Assembly: GCF_014197915.1 (NCBI RefSeq)
Contig: NZ_JACIGK010000005.1
Coordinates: 62,001 to 126,000 of the forward strand
DNA length: 64,000 bases
Direction: 5' to 3'
From: Roseospira visakhapatnamensis
Lineage (GTDB): Bacteria; Pseudomonadota; Alphaproteobacteria; Rhodospirillales; Rhodospirillaceae
Positions within the stretch are counted from its first letter, which is position 1; each line of letters begins with the position of its first letter. The notes under the pieces are model-generated. The model had not been told where the DNA came from, did not search any database, and saw nothing but the letters and a program-made list of their open reading frames with translations. Below are positions 10,279 through 20,079 of this stretch, piece after piece. A program made the translations under genes and the position numbers.

Positions 10279-10956
10279 TTACTCCAGAACGATCGCCGGG
10301 GCGTCGTCCGCGTTGTCCGGGGTGACATCGATGATCGCCGCGCGGCCGACCACCGTGGTCGGCACGTCGCACGCGCTCATGCACACCTCGGCCGGCTGAG
10401 CATCGGGCCGGCTGTCGGCGATGAAGCCCTCGCGATTGGGCATCTCGATGTCGCCGATGTTTTCGTTGCTGAGAACGAAATCCTCATCGTCGATCACGAA
10501 ATTGATGTACAGCAGATACGCGGTCAGGGCGTAGACCTGATCGGGCGTCATCAACTGCGCCTGTCCGAAGGGCATCGCCCGGTAGATGTAGTCGTACAGG
10601 GTCGAGGCATAGGGCCAGTAGCTGCCCGGGGTCTTCACGGGGTTGCCGCTGGCCAGGGTATCCTCGCCGCCGAACAGCACCGGATAACGTTCCAGGCCCT
10701 CGCCGAACTCGCCATGGCAGTAGGCGCACTGGACCATGTAGATCTCTTCGCCCTCGGCGGCGGTGCCCTGGCCCATGGCGGCGCCGGTGCCATCGGGCAT
10801 GACGTCCACGTCCCAGCCGGCGATTTCCTCGGGGGTGGCCGGACGGCCCAGGTCGTAGACATGACCCGCGGCGATCTCGTCGGCCACGGCCGTGGCTCCC
10901 ATGAGCAGGGATCCGGCGACGGCGCCGCCCAGCAGCGACTTAACCAAGACGGACAT
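10279..10956 (-). CDS. Exported c-type cytochrome partner of the SoxC-like enzyme
   Basis: This 225-residue protein has a signal peptide at residues 1-25 (hydrophobic, ending TAVADE) and one haem site, C77-A-Y-C80-H81. A later MPFGQAQLM segment could supply the axial methionine. It overlaps soxC by 17 bases and is translated after it, so it is most likely the electron-accepting subunit of that enzyme. Classical SoxD of Paracoccus has two haem domains and is larger. This one has a single CxxCH, closer to one SoxD domain or to a SorB-like subunit. The C-terminal 70 residues carry an extra C-x3-C pair (EVCMSACD) of unknown role. Confidence 0.8.
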   Translation of the reverse strand: MSVLVKSLLGGAVAGSLLMGATAVADEIAAGHVYDLGRPATPEEIAGWDVDVMPDGTGAAMGQGTAAEGEEIYMVQCAYCHGEFGEGLERYPVLFGGEDTLASGNPVKTPGSYWPYASTLYDYIYRAMPFGQAQLMTPDQVYALTAYLLYINFVIDDEDFVLSNENIGDIEMPNREGFIADSRPDAQPAEVCMSACDVPTTVVGRAAIIDVTPDNADDAPAIVLE

Positions 10957-12283
10957 TCTCCACCTCCCCGGTCTTGTTCACCAGCCACGTCTGAATGGAG
11001 TTGTTGTGGTAGATGGAGTTGACGCCGCGCACCTTTTGCAGCGCCTGCATGGTGGGCTGGACATAGCCGGTGTCGTCGATCACCCGGCTTTGCAACAGCA
11101 CCTCCTCGCCGTTCCATTCGAATTCCGCGTTGAAGCAGGTCAGGCACTTGGGCAGCACCGGGTCGGGCAGACGGGCCTGCATCCAGTTGCGGCCGCCGTC
11201 GAGGCTGACGTCCACGCGCTTGACGGTGCCGCGCCCGGACCACGCCAGTCCCTTGATCTGGTTGACGCCCTTGTGCAGCACCGGCTTTTCCGGGCACGGT
11301 CCGGTGATGACCGACTTGGCGTCCATTTCCCAGGTGAAGTAGCGCGCCCTGCCGTCGGCCAGCAGGTCCGTGTACTTGGAGGTCTCCTCGCGCGCGAACC
11401 ACGGCTGGTCGCCCACCTCGATGCGGCGGATCCACTTGACCCACATGTTGCCTTCCCAGCCGGGCAGCACCAGGCGCAGCGGATAGCCGTTGGACGGCCG
11501 CAGCATCTCGCCGTTCATGGCGAAGGCCAGCAGGGTGTCATCCAGGGCCTTTTCCAGCGGGATCGAGCGGTTCATGCCCGAGGCATCGCCGCCCTCGGCC
11601 ATCAGCCACTTTCCGTTCGGCTTCACGCCCACCTGGTCCAGGATCACCCGCAACGGCACGCCGGTGTACTGGACGCAGTGGATCATGCCGTGGGTGTACT
11701 GCACGCCGTTGAGCTGGGCGCCGCGCCATTCCATGCCGCTGTTGGCCGCGCATTCCATGAAGTAGAAGCGGCTTTCGCAGGGAAAGCGGAGGATGTCCTC
11801 CATGGTGAAGATCATCGGCTTGTCGACCAGGCCGTTGATCATCAGCCGGTATTCGGCCGGGTTCACCTCGGCGGTGCCGGCGTGGTGACGCTCGAAACAC
11901 AGGCCGTTGGGCGTGACGAACCCGTGCAGGTCCTGGATCGGCGTGAAGTTCACCGACGATTCCGTGGTCGCCGTCAACCAGGGCACGTTGCGCCGCACCA
12001 CATGGGCCTCGTGGGGCGACGGGCTGCCGTAGGGCTCGGCATCGACACCGTCCCCCAGGTAGTGACCCCACATGGGCACGTTGGGGGGCAGGTTGCCGGG
12101 GTCGATCTCGGTGGCGCCGGCCACCCCGGGGCGCCCCAGCGCCGCCCCCCCGGCGACCGTGGCGGCGGCCCCGGCCGCCACGCCGGCGCCGGCGCGCAGG
12201 AACTGCCGTCGCCCCCGCGACGACGGGTGCCCAGCCGCCCGGGATCCGGTTCCCGTGGCGGGAGCCTGATTGGTCTCTGTCAT
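10940..12283 (-). CDS. soxC: SoxC-like sulfite/sulfane dehydrogenase, molybdenum subunit
   Basis: The 447-residue protein is a member of the sulfite oxidase family. It has a twin-arginine signal ([12 protein letters not shown], about residues 23-34), so it is exported folded with its molybdenum cofactor. The probable molybdenum ligand is Cys178 in [11 protein letters not shown]. The C-terminal Mo-co dimerisation domain follows ([20 protein letters not shown]). In the Sox pathway SoxC works with cytochrome SoxD to oxidise sulfane sulfur. A full soxXAYZB set is not in the window, so a sulfite dehydrogenase role is equally possible. The next gene in the operon is a cytochrome c. Confidence 0.85.
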   Translation of the reverse strand: MTETNQAPATGTGSRAAGHPSSRGRRQFLRAGAGVAAGAAATVAGGAALGRPGVAGATEIDPGNLPPNVPMWGHYLGDGVDAEPYGSPSPHEAHVVRRNVPWLTATTESSVNFTPIQDLHGFVTPNGLCFERHHAGTAEVNPAEYRLMINGLVDKPMIFTMEDILRFPCESRFYFMECAANSGMEWRGAQLNGVQYTHGMIHCVQYTGVPLRVILDQVGVKPNGKWLMAEGGDASGMNRSIPLEKALDDTLLAFAMNGEMLRPSNGYPLRLVLPGWEGNMWVKWIRRIEVGDQPWFAREETSKYTDLLADGRARYFTWEMDAKSVITGPCPEKPVLHKGVNQIKGLAWSGRGTVKRVDVSLDGGRNWMQARLPDPVLPKCLTCFNAEFEWNGEEVLLQSRVIDDTGYVQPTMQALQKVRGVNSIYHNNSIQTWLVNKTGEVENVRLG

Positions 12284-12423
12284 ACGCGTCCTCCCTGTCC
12301 CGGTCCGATCGCTCGACCCGGTTGTTGTTCTGGTCCCGGCCCCGGGACGGCGCCGGCGTTGTCAGCCGAGCCGCCATCCGATGGGCCGTGGCACCCCGTT
12401 TTTTCGCCCCCTGCGAGTCAGGG

Positions 12424-12465
12424 TTGCACGGGTGTTGAATATTAGATAACCCTAACGAAATATCG
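12424..12465. promoter_or_regulatory. AT-rich island in the soxC / hydrolase divergent gap
   Basis: In the 365-base divergent gap, 12430-12465 is strikingly AT-rich (GAATATTAGATAACCCTAAC and onward) with a small TTAG-N6-CTAA inverted repeat. It is the natural place for both promoters and a shared operator. I could not assign -35/-10 pairs confidently. Confidence 0.35.
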
Positions 12466-12648
12466 GTCCTGATCAAGTCCTTTCCCGTGCCGACCGGCAT
12501 CACGGCCCGACACCCGGGAGACGGCGGCACCCCCCCGGACCCCGGTCCGGCGGCCCGCCGGGATCGAGACGGGACCCAAGCAAGCCGAACGGCGCGGAGC
12601 GAACAAGACCGCGTCGACGGCCAAGGATACCGAGGGAGGATCCGAACC

Positions 12649-13557
12649 ATGACAGACCCCCATCACCCCATCATCGGGTCATGGCGCGCCCTGGGCGCAG
12701 GCCTGGGACTCGCTCTGGCGGCCGCCGCACCCGCGCGCGCGGAGCCGGTCTCCCTGGCCTACCATGACCTAACCCTGACCGCCGACCACCGCGTGGCCGA
12801 CGGCGCGGCGGCGAGCGATCCGACGGTGCTGCTGGTGCATGGCACGCTGGCCCACAACGGCATGGAGATCATGACCGATACCCAGGCGGCACTGGCCGAA
12901 CGGGGCCTCAACACCCTGGCCATCACCCTCGGCCTGGGGGTGGACGCGCGCCAGGGCAGCTTTGCCTGCGATCAGCCGCACCGCCACAAGCATACCGACG
13001 CCATGGCCGAGATCGGGGCCTGGGTGGACTGGCTGGTGGCACGGGAGGTGGACACCGTCGTGCTGCTGGGGCACTCGCGCGGCGGCAACCAGGTGGCCTG
13101 GTACCTCACCGACTCTCCGGCGCCGGTGGTCACCGGGGCGGTCCTGGTGGCCCCGGCGCTCTGGAATGCCCGCGCCTTCGCCCAGCAGTACGAGGCGGCG
13201 ACCGGCCGCCCGCTGGCGGATCTGCTGGCCGAGGCCAAGGACCAGGAGCCCGACACCCTCATGGACCTGGACCGCTTCCTGTACTGTCAGGAGGCGCGGG
13301 TCGCCGCCGGCACGGTGCTGGACTATTACGGCGACGACGCGCGCCGCCACACGCCGACCCTGCTGGGCGACGTCGACGTCCCCACGGTGGTCGTGGTCGG
13401 CACCGCCGATGACGTGGTTCCGGGCCTGATGGAGAACCTGGCGGGCATGGACAGCGACACGGTCTCCGTCCAGGAGGTCGAGGGCGCCACCCACTACTTC
13501 ACGGACCTGTACGTGGAGGACATCGCCGACGCCGTCGAGACCGTCATCGACCGTTGA
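12649..13557 (+). CDS. Exported alpha/beta hydrolase
   Basis: The 302-residue protein begins MTDPHHPIIGSWRALG and has a hydrophobic signal sequence ending about ARAEP. The fold is shown by VLLVHGTLAHNG (oxyanion region), the nucleophile elbow GHSRGG with Ser143, an acid strand VVVVGTADDVV, and a late EGATHYF histidine. I chose the ATG at 12649 because GAGGGAGGA lies just upstream. The gene is divergent from soxC and is followed by an exported DsrE-like protein, so a role in sulfur compound processing is a reasonable guess. The substrate is unknown. Confidence 0.8.
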   Translation: MTDPHHPIIGSWRALGAGLGLALAAAAPARAEPVSLAYHDLTLTADHRVADGAAASDPTVLLVHGTLAHNGMEIMTDTQAALAERGLNTLAITLGLGVDARQGSFACDQPHRHKHTDAMAEIGAWVDWLVAREVDTVVLLGHSRGGNQVAWYLTDSPAPVVTGAVLVAPALWNARAFAQQYEAATGRPLADLLAEAKDQEPDTLMDLDRFLYCQEARVAAGTVLDYYGDDARRHTPTLLGDVDVPTVVVVGTADDVVPGLMENLAGMDSDTVSVQEVEGATHYFTDLYVEDIADAVETVIDR

Positions 13558-13705
13558 CCATCGTGCCCCGGTCCGGACGGCGGCGATGGCCGGCGTCACG
13601 CCTTTGGGATCGCCGGGGCACGCCCCCACCAGGAATAACGACGCGGCGGTCCCGCCGGGCCTTGGCGCGCGGACCGGCGCGCACCCCCGCACACGGGAGA
13701 CCCGC

Positions 13706-14185
13706 ATGCGTAGCCTTCGTCCGTCGTGCCTTCGTTCCCTTGCCGCGCCGCTGCTGGTCGCCGGCCTCGTGCTAGCCGGCGGGTCAGCGCCCGCCGCCGC
13801 CGGAGAGACGGTGCTCACCGATCCGCCGCCGGACTTCGACACGCCGCGCCGGATCATCCTGCAACTCACCACCGCCGACGAGCAGGCCGTCCACAGCATC
13901 CTGTGGAACGCCATCAACCTCCAGAAGTTCTACGGCTTCGATAATGTGCAAATCGCCATCGTCGCCTTCGGCCAGGGCATGGACATGCTCTATCGCGACA
14001 GCCCGGTGCGGGCGCGCATCGAAAGCCAGATCAAGTTCGACATCGAGTACGTGGCCTGCGGCAACACCATGGAGACGACCGGACACGCGCCGGACGACCT
14101 GATTCCCGGGGTGGACTGGGTCCAGGCCGGCATCGCCGAGATCGTGGAACGGCAGTTGGACGGCTGGATCACCATCGCGCCGTAG
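13706..14185 (+). CDS. Exported DsrE/DsrF-like protein
   Basis: This 159-residue protein has a signal peptide (LLVAGLVLAGGSAPAAAGE). The DsrE-like Rossmann core includes RIILQLTTADEQAVHSILWN, VQIAIVAFGQGMDML and a single conserved cysteine, Cys118, in YVACGNTM. DsrE-like proteins carry or transfer sulfane sulfur on such a cysteine. An exported form beside a SoxC-like enzyme suggests periplasmic sulfur handling. I chose the ATG at 13706 because GGGAG lies 6 bases upstream. It probably forms an operon with the hydrolase 149 bases upstream. Confidence 0.8.
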   Translation: MRSLRPSCLRSLAAPLLVAGLVLAGGSAPAAAGETVLTDPPPDFDTPRRIILQLTTADEQAVHSILWNAINLQKFYGFDNVQIAIVAFGQGMDMLYRDSPVRARIESQIKFDIEYVACGNTMETTGHAPDDLIPGVDWVQAGIAEIVERQLDGWITIAP

Positions 14186-14812
14186 CCGGTTGTGACGGCG
14201 ACGGGGGAGCCGCGACTCGACGCCCACCGCGCCCCGCCGGATCACCCGACAGAGCGACCGGAAGCATCACGGCGCGACTATCAGCCTCCCATGGTTGAGA
14301 CTCCGCAACCACTCTCGCCGGGTGACTTGCCCTGGAAATTGCCATGGAAACCGCGCGCCTCGTCATGCCCCACGCCGCAACCGGCGGTGGACAGGATGGC
14401 CGCCTCTTCCGGAACTTTTTGTGACATTGCCACGCGCGAAAACCGCGGAAACAGGCACAATGGAGCCCCACGCCGGATAGGCGCGGCCCTTGCCGGCGTC
14501 GCGGAGGGACCGGCGGGTCGGGTGCCCCCAGGCGTCCGCGTCCGGACAACTCTTGACAGGCATGATGAGAACTCTTCAATAAGCGCGCCTTGGCAGTTCT
14601 GCTGACGGAAACCGTCGCGTTTATAAGTGTTTCGCTGGGGAGACCTCAGGTTGCTTCTGCCCCTTGGCAGGATCAATTATTAGGGGTTTATTAACCTCTA
14701 CAACACTCGGATCAGAGTATAACTTGGTAGGGCTGGAGTTGCGTTTCACGAGGTCACGGACGGAACGGTTCACTCCCCCCTTTATTCGGTCGCCTGAGGG
14801 AAGGTGCAGGTC
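14186..14812 (+). other. Gap before the first chemoreceptor
   Basis: There is no convincing gene in this 627-base stretch. The left half is GC-rich. From about 14550 it becomes AT-richer, with a promoter-like site and a GGTT-TATT-AACC inverted repeat near 14690. The leader before the receptor would be about 230 bases. Confidence 0.4.
14553..14581 (+). promoter_or_regulatory. Candidate promoter for the first chemoreceptor gene
   Basis: A consensus TTGACA (14553-14558), a 17-base spacer and TCAATA (14576-14581). No sigma-28-type site was found. Confidence 0.4.
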
Positions 14813-16798
14813 ATGGGGCTCAAGGACATCCGTATCAGCATCAAGATCTGGTTCCCGACCGTGGTCACGGCCTTGGGCCTCCTGGCCATTGTCGCGTTTT
14901 CGGTGACCGTCATTCGCAGCGAGATCATGCACGAGCGCGTCACCAGCGTGCGGTCCATCATCGACGCCGCCCGGTCGGAGATCGCCCTGTATCACCAGCA
15001 GGCGGAGTCCGGGCTCATCGACAAGGAAACGGCCCAGGACCGGGCCCGGGAGGCGGTGCGCGCCATGCGGTATGGCGCGGGTAACGAGTACATCTTCGTG
15101 ATGGACTACTCCGGCCTGATGCAGGTGTTTGCCCCCCGGCAGGCGTGGGAGGGGACGGACAAGAGTGACCTGACCGATTCAGACGGCAAGCGCATCATCG
15201 AGGAGTTGATCGCCGCGGCCCGGAAGGGCGGCGGTCAGGTCGACTACCGGTTTCCCCGGCCGGGATCCGATCAGCCGGAACAGAAGGTCTCCTGGGCGGC
15301 GACCTTCGAACCCTGGGGCTGGGTGCTGGGCACGGGCGTTTATGTCAGTGACGTGAACGAGGCGACCTGGGTGCTGGCCGGACAGATGCTAGCCGTGGCC
15401 GCGCTGGTGCTGGCGCTCGCGGCCGTGGTGGCGGTGATGGTCCTGCACGGCATCACCCGGCCCATCGGGCGTCTGACCGGGAACATGATGGCGCTGTCCA
15501 GCGGTGATCTCTCCGTGAACATCGAGGGCCAGCATCGCGGCGACGAGATCGGGGCGATGGCCTCGGCGGTCGAGGTGTTCAAGGAGAACAGCCGCAAGAT
15601 CGAGGCCATGCAGGCCGAGCAGGAAGCCGCCCACCGCCGCAACGCGCGGCGGGTCCAGACCGAGATGTTCGCGCTGACCAACGCGCTGGACGAGGAGGTG
15701 CGCAGCGCCATCGCCATCGTCCAGCAGCAGACCGAGGCCATGCACGACGCGGCCGTGGAGATGGCCTCGGCCGTCGACCACACCGAGAAGGGGGCCGGCG
15801 CGGCGTCGTCGGCATCCCAGGAGTCCTCCGCCAGCGTGGACGCCGTAGCGGCGGCGGCCGAGGAGATGGCCAGTTCCATCAGCGAGATCAGCCGCCAGGT
15901 GTCGGGGGCCTCGGACATCGCCCACCGGGCCGCGCGTCAGGCGGAAGGCACCAACGATCGCATCCAGGGCCTGGCGCAGGCGGCCGACAAGATCGGCGAG
16001 GTCGTCAACCTGATCAGCGACATCGCCAAGCAGACCAACCTGCTGGCGTTGAACGCAACGATCGAGGCGGCGCGCGCCGGCGAGGCCGGGAAGGGCTTCG
16101 CGGTGGTAGCCAACGAGGTCAAGACCCTGGCCACCCAGACGGCCAAGGCCACCGACGACATCGCCGAGCAGATCGGCGGCATGCAGGCGGCGACGCGGGA
16201 GGCGGTGGAGGCGATCCAGGGGATCGTGACGGTGATCGGCGAGATCAACGAGATCACGACCGGGGTGTCGGCGGCGGTGGAGGAACAGACGGCCGCCACC
16301 CGGGAGATCAGCCAGAACGCCCAGCAGGCGGCGCACAGCACCCAGGATGCGTCCGACAACATCGCGGCGGTGTCGGGCAGCGCCGAGACGACCGGCCGGC
16401 ACGCGAGCGACGTGCGGCAGTCGGCGGAGGAGGTTCGGGAGCGGGTCCAGCACATGCAGGATGCCCTGGAGCGGATCATCCGCGCCGGCAGCGCCGAGGA
16501 TCGCGAGGCCAACGCGCTGCGCACCCTGAATCTGGCGGTGACGGTGGACCTGGGCGACGGGCAGCAGCGCGCCTGCCTGCTGCAGGACGTGGCGGCCAGC
16601 GGCGTGGGCACCCTGGACCGCTCCCTGACCGCCGCGCGGGGCCAGACCTTCGGCATCGACATCCCGGGCATCGGGCACCTGTCCGGCGTGGTGGTGGCCC
16701 AGACCGAGGCGGCCACCCACATCCGCCTGGACATGAGCGAGGCCGAGGTGCGCGCGTTCACCGCGTTCGTCAGCAAGAGAAGCATCAGCAGCCGATAG
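14813..16798 (+). CDS. Methyl-accepting chemotaxis protein with sCache sensor and PilZ-like tail
   Basis: The 661-residue receptor begins [18 protein letters not shown]. Order: membrane helix about 12-34, periplasmic single-Cache region about 36-182 ([19 protein letters not shown], then [18 protein letters not shown]), second helix about 185-212, HAMP about 213-266, and the cytoplasmic signalling hairpin with the tip [20 protein letters not shown]. After residue about 566 there is a PilZ-like domain ([17 protein letters not shown]). The sCache type often senses small organic acids, but the ligand is unknown. GAGGGAAGG supports the ATG at 14813 over a GTG three codons upstream. The signalling half is almost identical to that of the next gene. 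Confidence 0.92.
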   Translation: MGLKDIRISIKIWFPTVVTALGLLAIVAFSVTVIRSEIMHERVTSVRSIIDAARSEIALYHQQAESGLIDKETAQDRAREAVRAMRYGAGNEYIFVMDYSGLMQVFAPRQAWEGTDKSDLTDSDGKRIIEELIAAARKGGGQVDYRFPRPGSDQPEQKVSWAATFEPWGWVLGTGVYVSDVNEATWVLAGQMLAVAALVLALAAVVAVMVLHGITRPIGRLTGNMMALSSGDLSVNIEGQHRGDEIGAMASAVEVFKENSRKIEAMQAEQEAAHRRNARRVQTEMFALTNALDEEVRSAIAIVQQQTEAMHDAAVEMASAVDHTEKGAGAASSASQESSASVDAVAAAAEEMASSISEISRQVSGASDIAHRAARQAEGTNDRIQGLAQAADKIGEVVNLISDIAKQTNLLALNATIEAARAGEAGKGFAVVANEVKTLATQTAKATDDIAEQIGGMQAATREAVEAIQGIVTVIGEINEITTGVSAAVEEQTAATREISQNAQQAAHSTQDASDNIAAVSGSAETTGRHASDVRQSAEEVRERVQHMQDALERIIRAGSAEDREANALRTLNLAVTVDLGDGQQRACLLQDVAASGVGTLDRSLTAARGQTFGIDIPGIGHLSGVVVAQTEAATHIRLDMSEAEVRAFTAFVSKRSISSR

Positions 16799-17689
16799 CC
16801 GGCGGGCGAGACCGGCGTCGGGGGGACCGGCGGACGGGGGACCGGCGCGGCACCCCCACCCGCATCCGGAGTCCGTGGTGGCGTCGCGGTGACGAACCTC
16901 TGTCCGGCATGACTCGCGTCGCCCGGGGGGCCCGCGAGTCGGCCCCGGTCGCCAGCCTGATCCACCGTCGCGAACCGTCAGGCATCTTGTCGAACAGGAC
17001 GCCAGATGGGTATGGTGGTCGACGGTTGAGGAGGACGGACGTTTTCGAATGTGTCGGGATATGAGAGGACCTGAGAAAAACTGCCGACAATACGAGCGAT
17101 ACATGCTTATATAAAACTCATGATTTTAATTCATGGCGCATGCTCACCTTGAGTATTTTACGCGTCTTTGTTTAAACTTGGTGCCCGCTTTCTAGTCCTG
17201 TACACTATGTTTTGTGGGTGGTAGCGTCACCGCGATATTTGTGTCGGTGATCATAAAGCGACTGGTTATGAATCCGCTCGATTTAGAGGCGTGGGTCCGT
17301 TCGGCGAAGAGCAAACCCTGGAGAAGCATGCCCTTCGCCACGGCCCGGTCCCGTGCCCTGGATCGCACCGCGCGCCTCCCCATGGTCCCCGCGCCGCGCG
17401 ATCGGCGTGGCTTGGCGGGGAGCGTCCTCCCGGCCCATCCGGGGCGGACCCTATCCCCACCCCGGGCGTCTCTCCGGACCCGCTCCCGGCCCCCCGCGCC
17501 AGGACGCGCCGACCGCGTCGACATCCCGCCGGATGCCGGATGTATCGCCGCCGGGCTCATGGCCCGAACGGCCCCGGCCATGCGCGTCCGTCCCATCCTG
17601 AACGAGGCCGAGGCCCGTGCCGTCGCGCCGTCCCGGGCATGCGACGCGGGATCATCGCGGTCTCGTCCCCCCCAACAATGAGGCTCGAT
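16799..17689. other. Gap between the two chemoreceptors
   Basis: These 891 bases hold no gene I can support. About 17080-17290 is unusually AT-rich for this genome and includes CATGA-N7-TCATG and a promoter-like site. The part after 17290 is GC-rich again. A frame starting at 17214 is open but has biased, low-complexity composition and no recognisable domain. Confidence 0.5.
17178..17206 (+). promoter_or_regulatory. Candidate promoter for the second chemoreceptor
   Basis: TTGGTG (17178-17183), 17-base spacer, TACACT (17201-17206) in the AT-rich patch. It would leave an unusually long leader of about 475 bases. Confidence 0.35.
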
Positions 17690-19990
17690 ATGCTGAAGTC
17701 GATCCGCATCGGCAGCAAACTCTATGGAGGCTTCGGCATCGTGCTGGCGCTGCTGCTGATTCTTGGCGCCGTTGCCATTTTCTCGTTGTCCAACATCGGC
17801 TCCCTGTTCGCGGAGTACAGGAGGCTCGCCCAGTCCACCAATGAGGTCGGCAGCGTGCAGACCAACATGCTGCTGACCCGCATGGGGGTAAAGGACTTCA
17901 TCATCCGGGGCGACGACAAGACCATCGACCAGGTGCGCGCGCAGGCCGTCGAGACCCAGGAGTCCATCACCTCCACCCTCGAGGTCATCGTCGACGAAGA
18001 ACGCCGGGCCATGCTGGAGGGCATTCGCGTCGATCTGGTCAGCTACGTCTCGGGCTTCCGGCAGGTGGGTGACCTGGAGAAGGCCCGCGAGGCGGACGTG
18101 GCGAAGATGGACGAAAAAGGCCCGGCCATCGAACAGGCCCTGACCGACGTCATGCGCAGCGCCTACGACGACGGCGACGCCGAGGCCGCCTTTTTCGCCG
18201 GCCAGGCCATGCGGAGCCTGCTGCTGGCGCGTCTGTACGCCGCTCGCTTCCTGCAACGCCACGAGACGGCGGCCTATGATCGCGTCCGCCAGGAACTCAA
18301 GGACACCGACACCGGGCTCAAGGACCTGCTGGCCCGCCTGGAAAACCCGACCCGGCGGGCGCTGACGGAAGAGGCCAAGACCCTCGTGTCCGCCTATCAG
18401 GCCGCGTTCAACGCGGCGCACACCCGCACCTCCATGCGCAACAACGTGATCAAGACCAAGCTGAACGTGATCGGTCCGCGCGTCGCCGAGCAGATCGATG
18501 CCTTCAACGTCCACGTCAGGAGCCGTCAGAACGACCTGGGCGTGCAGGCCGAGGCCGGCGTCTCCATCAACACCACCGTCACCATCGCCCTCGCGCTGTT
18601 GGCCGTGCTGCTGGGGGCCGTCGCCGCCTGGCTGATCGCCTCCAGCATCGCCCGGCCCGTCAAGGCGATGACGGCGGCCATGGAACGGTTGGCCAACAAT
18701 GACTTCACGGTCGAGATTCCGGCGAAGGACTATAAGGACGAGATCGGGGCGATGGCCTCGACGGTCGAGGTGTTCAAGGAGAACAGCCGCAAGATCGAGG
18801 CTATGCAGGCCGAGCAGGAGGCCGCCCACCGCCGCAACGCGCGTCGCGTGAAATCCGAGATGTTCGCGCTGACCAACGCGCTGGACGAGGAGGTGCGCAG
18901 CGCCATCGCCGTCGTCCAGCAGCAGTCGGACGTGATGCGCGACACCGCCGTGGAGATGGCCTCGGCCGTGGAGCACACCGAGAAGGGGGCCGGCGCGGCC
19001 TCGGCTGCCTCCCAGGAGTCCTCCGCCAGCGTGGACGCCGTGGCGGCGGCGGCCGAGGAGATGGCCAGTTCCATCGGCGAGATCAGCCGCCAGGTGTCGG
19101 GAGCGTCGGACATCGCCCACCGGGCCGCGCGTCAGGCGGAAGGCACCAACGATCGCATCCAGGGCCTGGCGCAGGCGGCCGACAAGATCGGCGAGGTTGT
19201 CAACCTGATCAGCGACATCGCCAAGCAGACCAATCTTCTGGCGCTCAATGCGACGATCGAGGCGGCGCGCGCCGGCGAGGCCGGCAAGGGCTTCGCGGTG
19301 GTGGCCAACGAGGTCAAGACCCTGGCCACCCAGACGGCCAAGGCCACCGACGACATCGCCGAGCAGATCGGCGGCATGCAGGCGGCGACACGGGACGCGG
19401 TGGAAGCGATCCAGAGCATCGTGACGGTGATCGGCGAGATCAACGAGATCACCACGGCCGTCTCGGCGGCGGTGGAGGAACAGACGGCGGCGACCGGGGA
19501 GATCAGCCAGAACGCCCAGCAGGCCGCACACAGCACCCAGGATGCATCCGACAACATCGCGGCGGTGTCGGGCAGCGCCGAGACGACGGGCCGGCACGCG
19601 AACGACGTGCGGCGGACGGCGGAAGAGGTCCGGGATCGGGTCCAGCACATGCAGGACGCCCTGGAGCAGATCATCCGCGCCGGCAGCGCCGAAGACCGCG
19701 AGGCCAACGCGCTCCAGACCCTGAACCTGGCGGTGACGGTGGACCTGGGCGACGGACAGACGCGGACCTGCCTGCTGCAGGACGTGGCGGCCAGCGGCGT
19801 GGGCACCCTGGACCGCTCCCTGACCACGGAGCGGGGCCAGAGCTTCGGCATCAACATTCCGGACGTGGGACGCCTGTCCGGCGTGGTGGTGGCCCAGACC
19901 GAGGCGGCCACCCACATCCGCCTGGACATGAGCGAGGCCGAGGCCCGTGCCTTCGGCGCCTTCATGAGCAAGCGAGGCGGTCACGCGTAG
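17690..19990 (+). CDS. Methyl-accepting chemotaxis protein with helical periplasmic sensor and PilZ-like tail
   Basis: This 766-residue receptor has membrane helix 1 at about 10-32 and an all-helical periplasmic region of about 255 residues. That region resembles the helical bimodular (HBM) class, known to bind dicarboxylates in other bacteria. Helix 2 is at about 291-318, HAMP follows to about 370, then the signalling hairpin with [20 protein letters not shown], and a C-terminal PilZ-like domain ([17 protein letters not shown]). I chose the ATG at 17690 because GAGG lies 6 bases upstream; an in-frame ATG at 17678 lacks a ribosome site. From about 18738 on, the DNA nearly copies the first receptor from 15542. 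Confidence 0.92.
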   Translation: MLKSIRIGSKLYGGFGIVLALLLILGAVAIFSLSNIGSLFAEYRRLAQSTNEVGSVQTNMLLTRMGVKDFIIRGDDKTIDQVRAQAVETQESITSTLEVIVDEERRAMLEGIRVDLVSYVSGFRQVGDLEKAREADVAKMDEKGPAIEQALTDVMRSAYDDGDAEAAFFAGQAMRSLLLARLYAARFLQRHETAAYDRVRQELKDTDTGLKDLLARLENPTRRALTEEAKTLVSAYQAAFNAAHTRTSMRNNVIKTKLNVIGPRVAEQIDAFNVHVRSRQNDLGVQAEAGVSINTTVTIALALLAVLLGAVAAWLIASSIARPVKAMTAAMERLANNDFTVEIPAKDYKDEIGAMASTVEVFKENSRKIEAMQAEQEAAHRRNARRVKSEMFALTNALDEEVRSAIAVVQQQSDVMRDTAVEMASAVEHTEKGAGAASAASQESSASVDAVAAAAEEMASSIGEISRQVSGASDIAHRAARQAEGTNDRIQGLAQAADKIGEVVNLISDIAKQTNLLALNATIEAARAGEAGKGFAVVANEVKTLATQTAKATDDIAEQIGGMQAATRDAVEAIQSIVTVIGEINEITTAVSAAVEEQTAATGEISQNAQQAAHSTQDASDNIAAVSGSAETTGRHANDVRRTAEEVRDRVQHMQDALEQIIRAGSAEDREANALQTLNLAVTVDLGDGQTRTCLLQDVAASGVGTLDRSLTTERGQSFGINIPDVGRLSGVVVAQTEAATHIRLDMSEAEARAFGAFMSKRGGHA

Positions 19991-20001
19991 TCGACGGCAC
20001 C

Positions 20002-20027
20002 GGGGGCGGGCACCGGCGCCCGCCCCC
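20002..20027 (+). terminator. Hairpin after the second chemoreceptor
   Basis: GGGGGCGGGC (20002-20011) pairs perfectly with GCCCGCCCCC (20018-20027) around a 6-base loop, 12 bases past the stop. No T-run follows, but the stem is very stable. Confidence 0.55.
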
Positions 20028-20079
20028 GCACCATGCCTACCCACGCCCGCCGAGGCCCGCCGGGCGCGGCCGGGATCGC

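Noticed and set aside
12380-12410. TGGCAC followed by a T-run, resembling a sigma-54 promoter
   Set aside because: The -24/-12 spacing and the GC dinucleotide do not match the consensus.
17214-17681. Open frame of 155 codons in the chemoreceptor gap
   Set aside because: It has no ribosome site or recognisable domain, and its composition is typical of non-coding GC-rich DNA.
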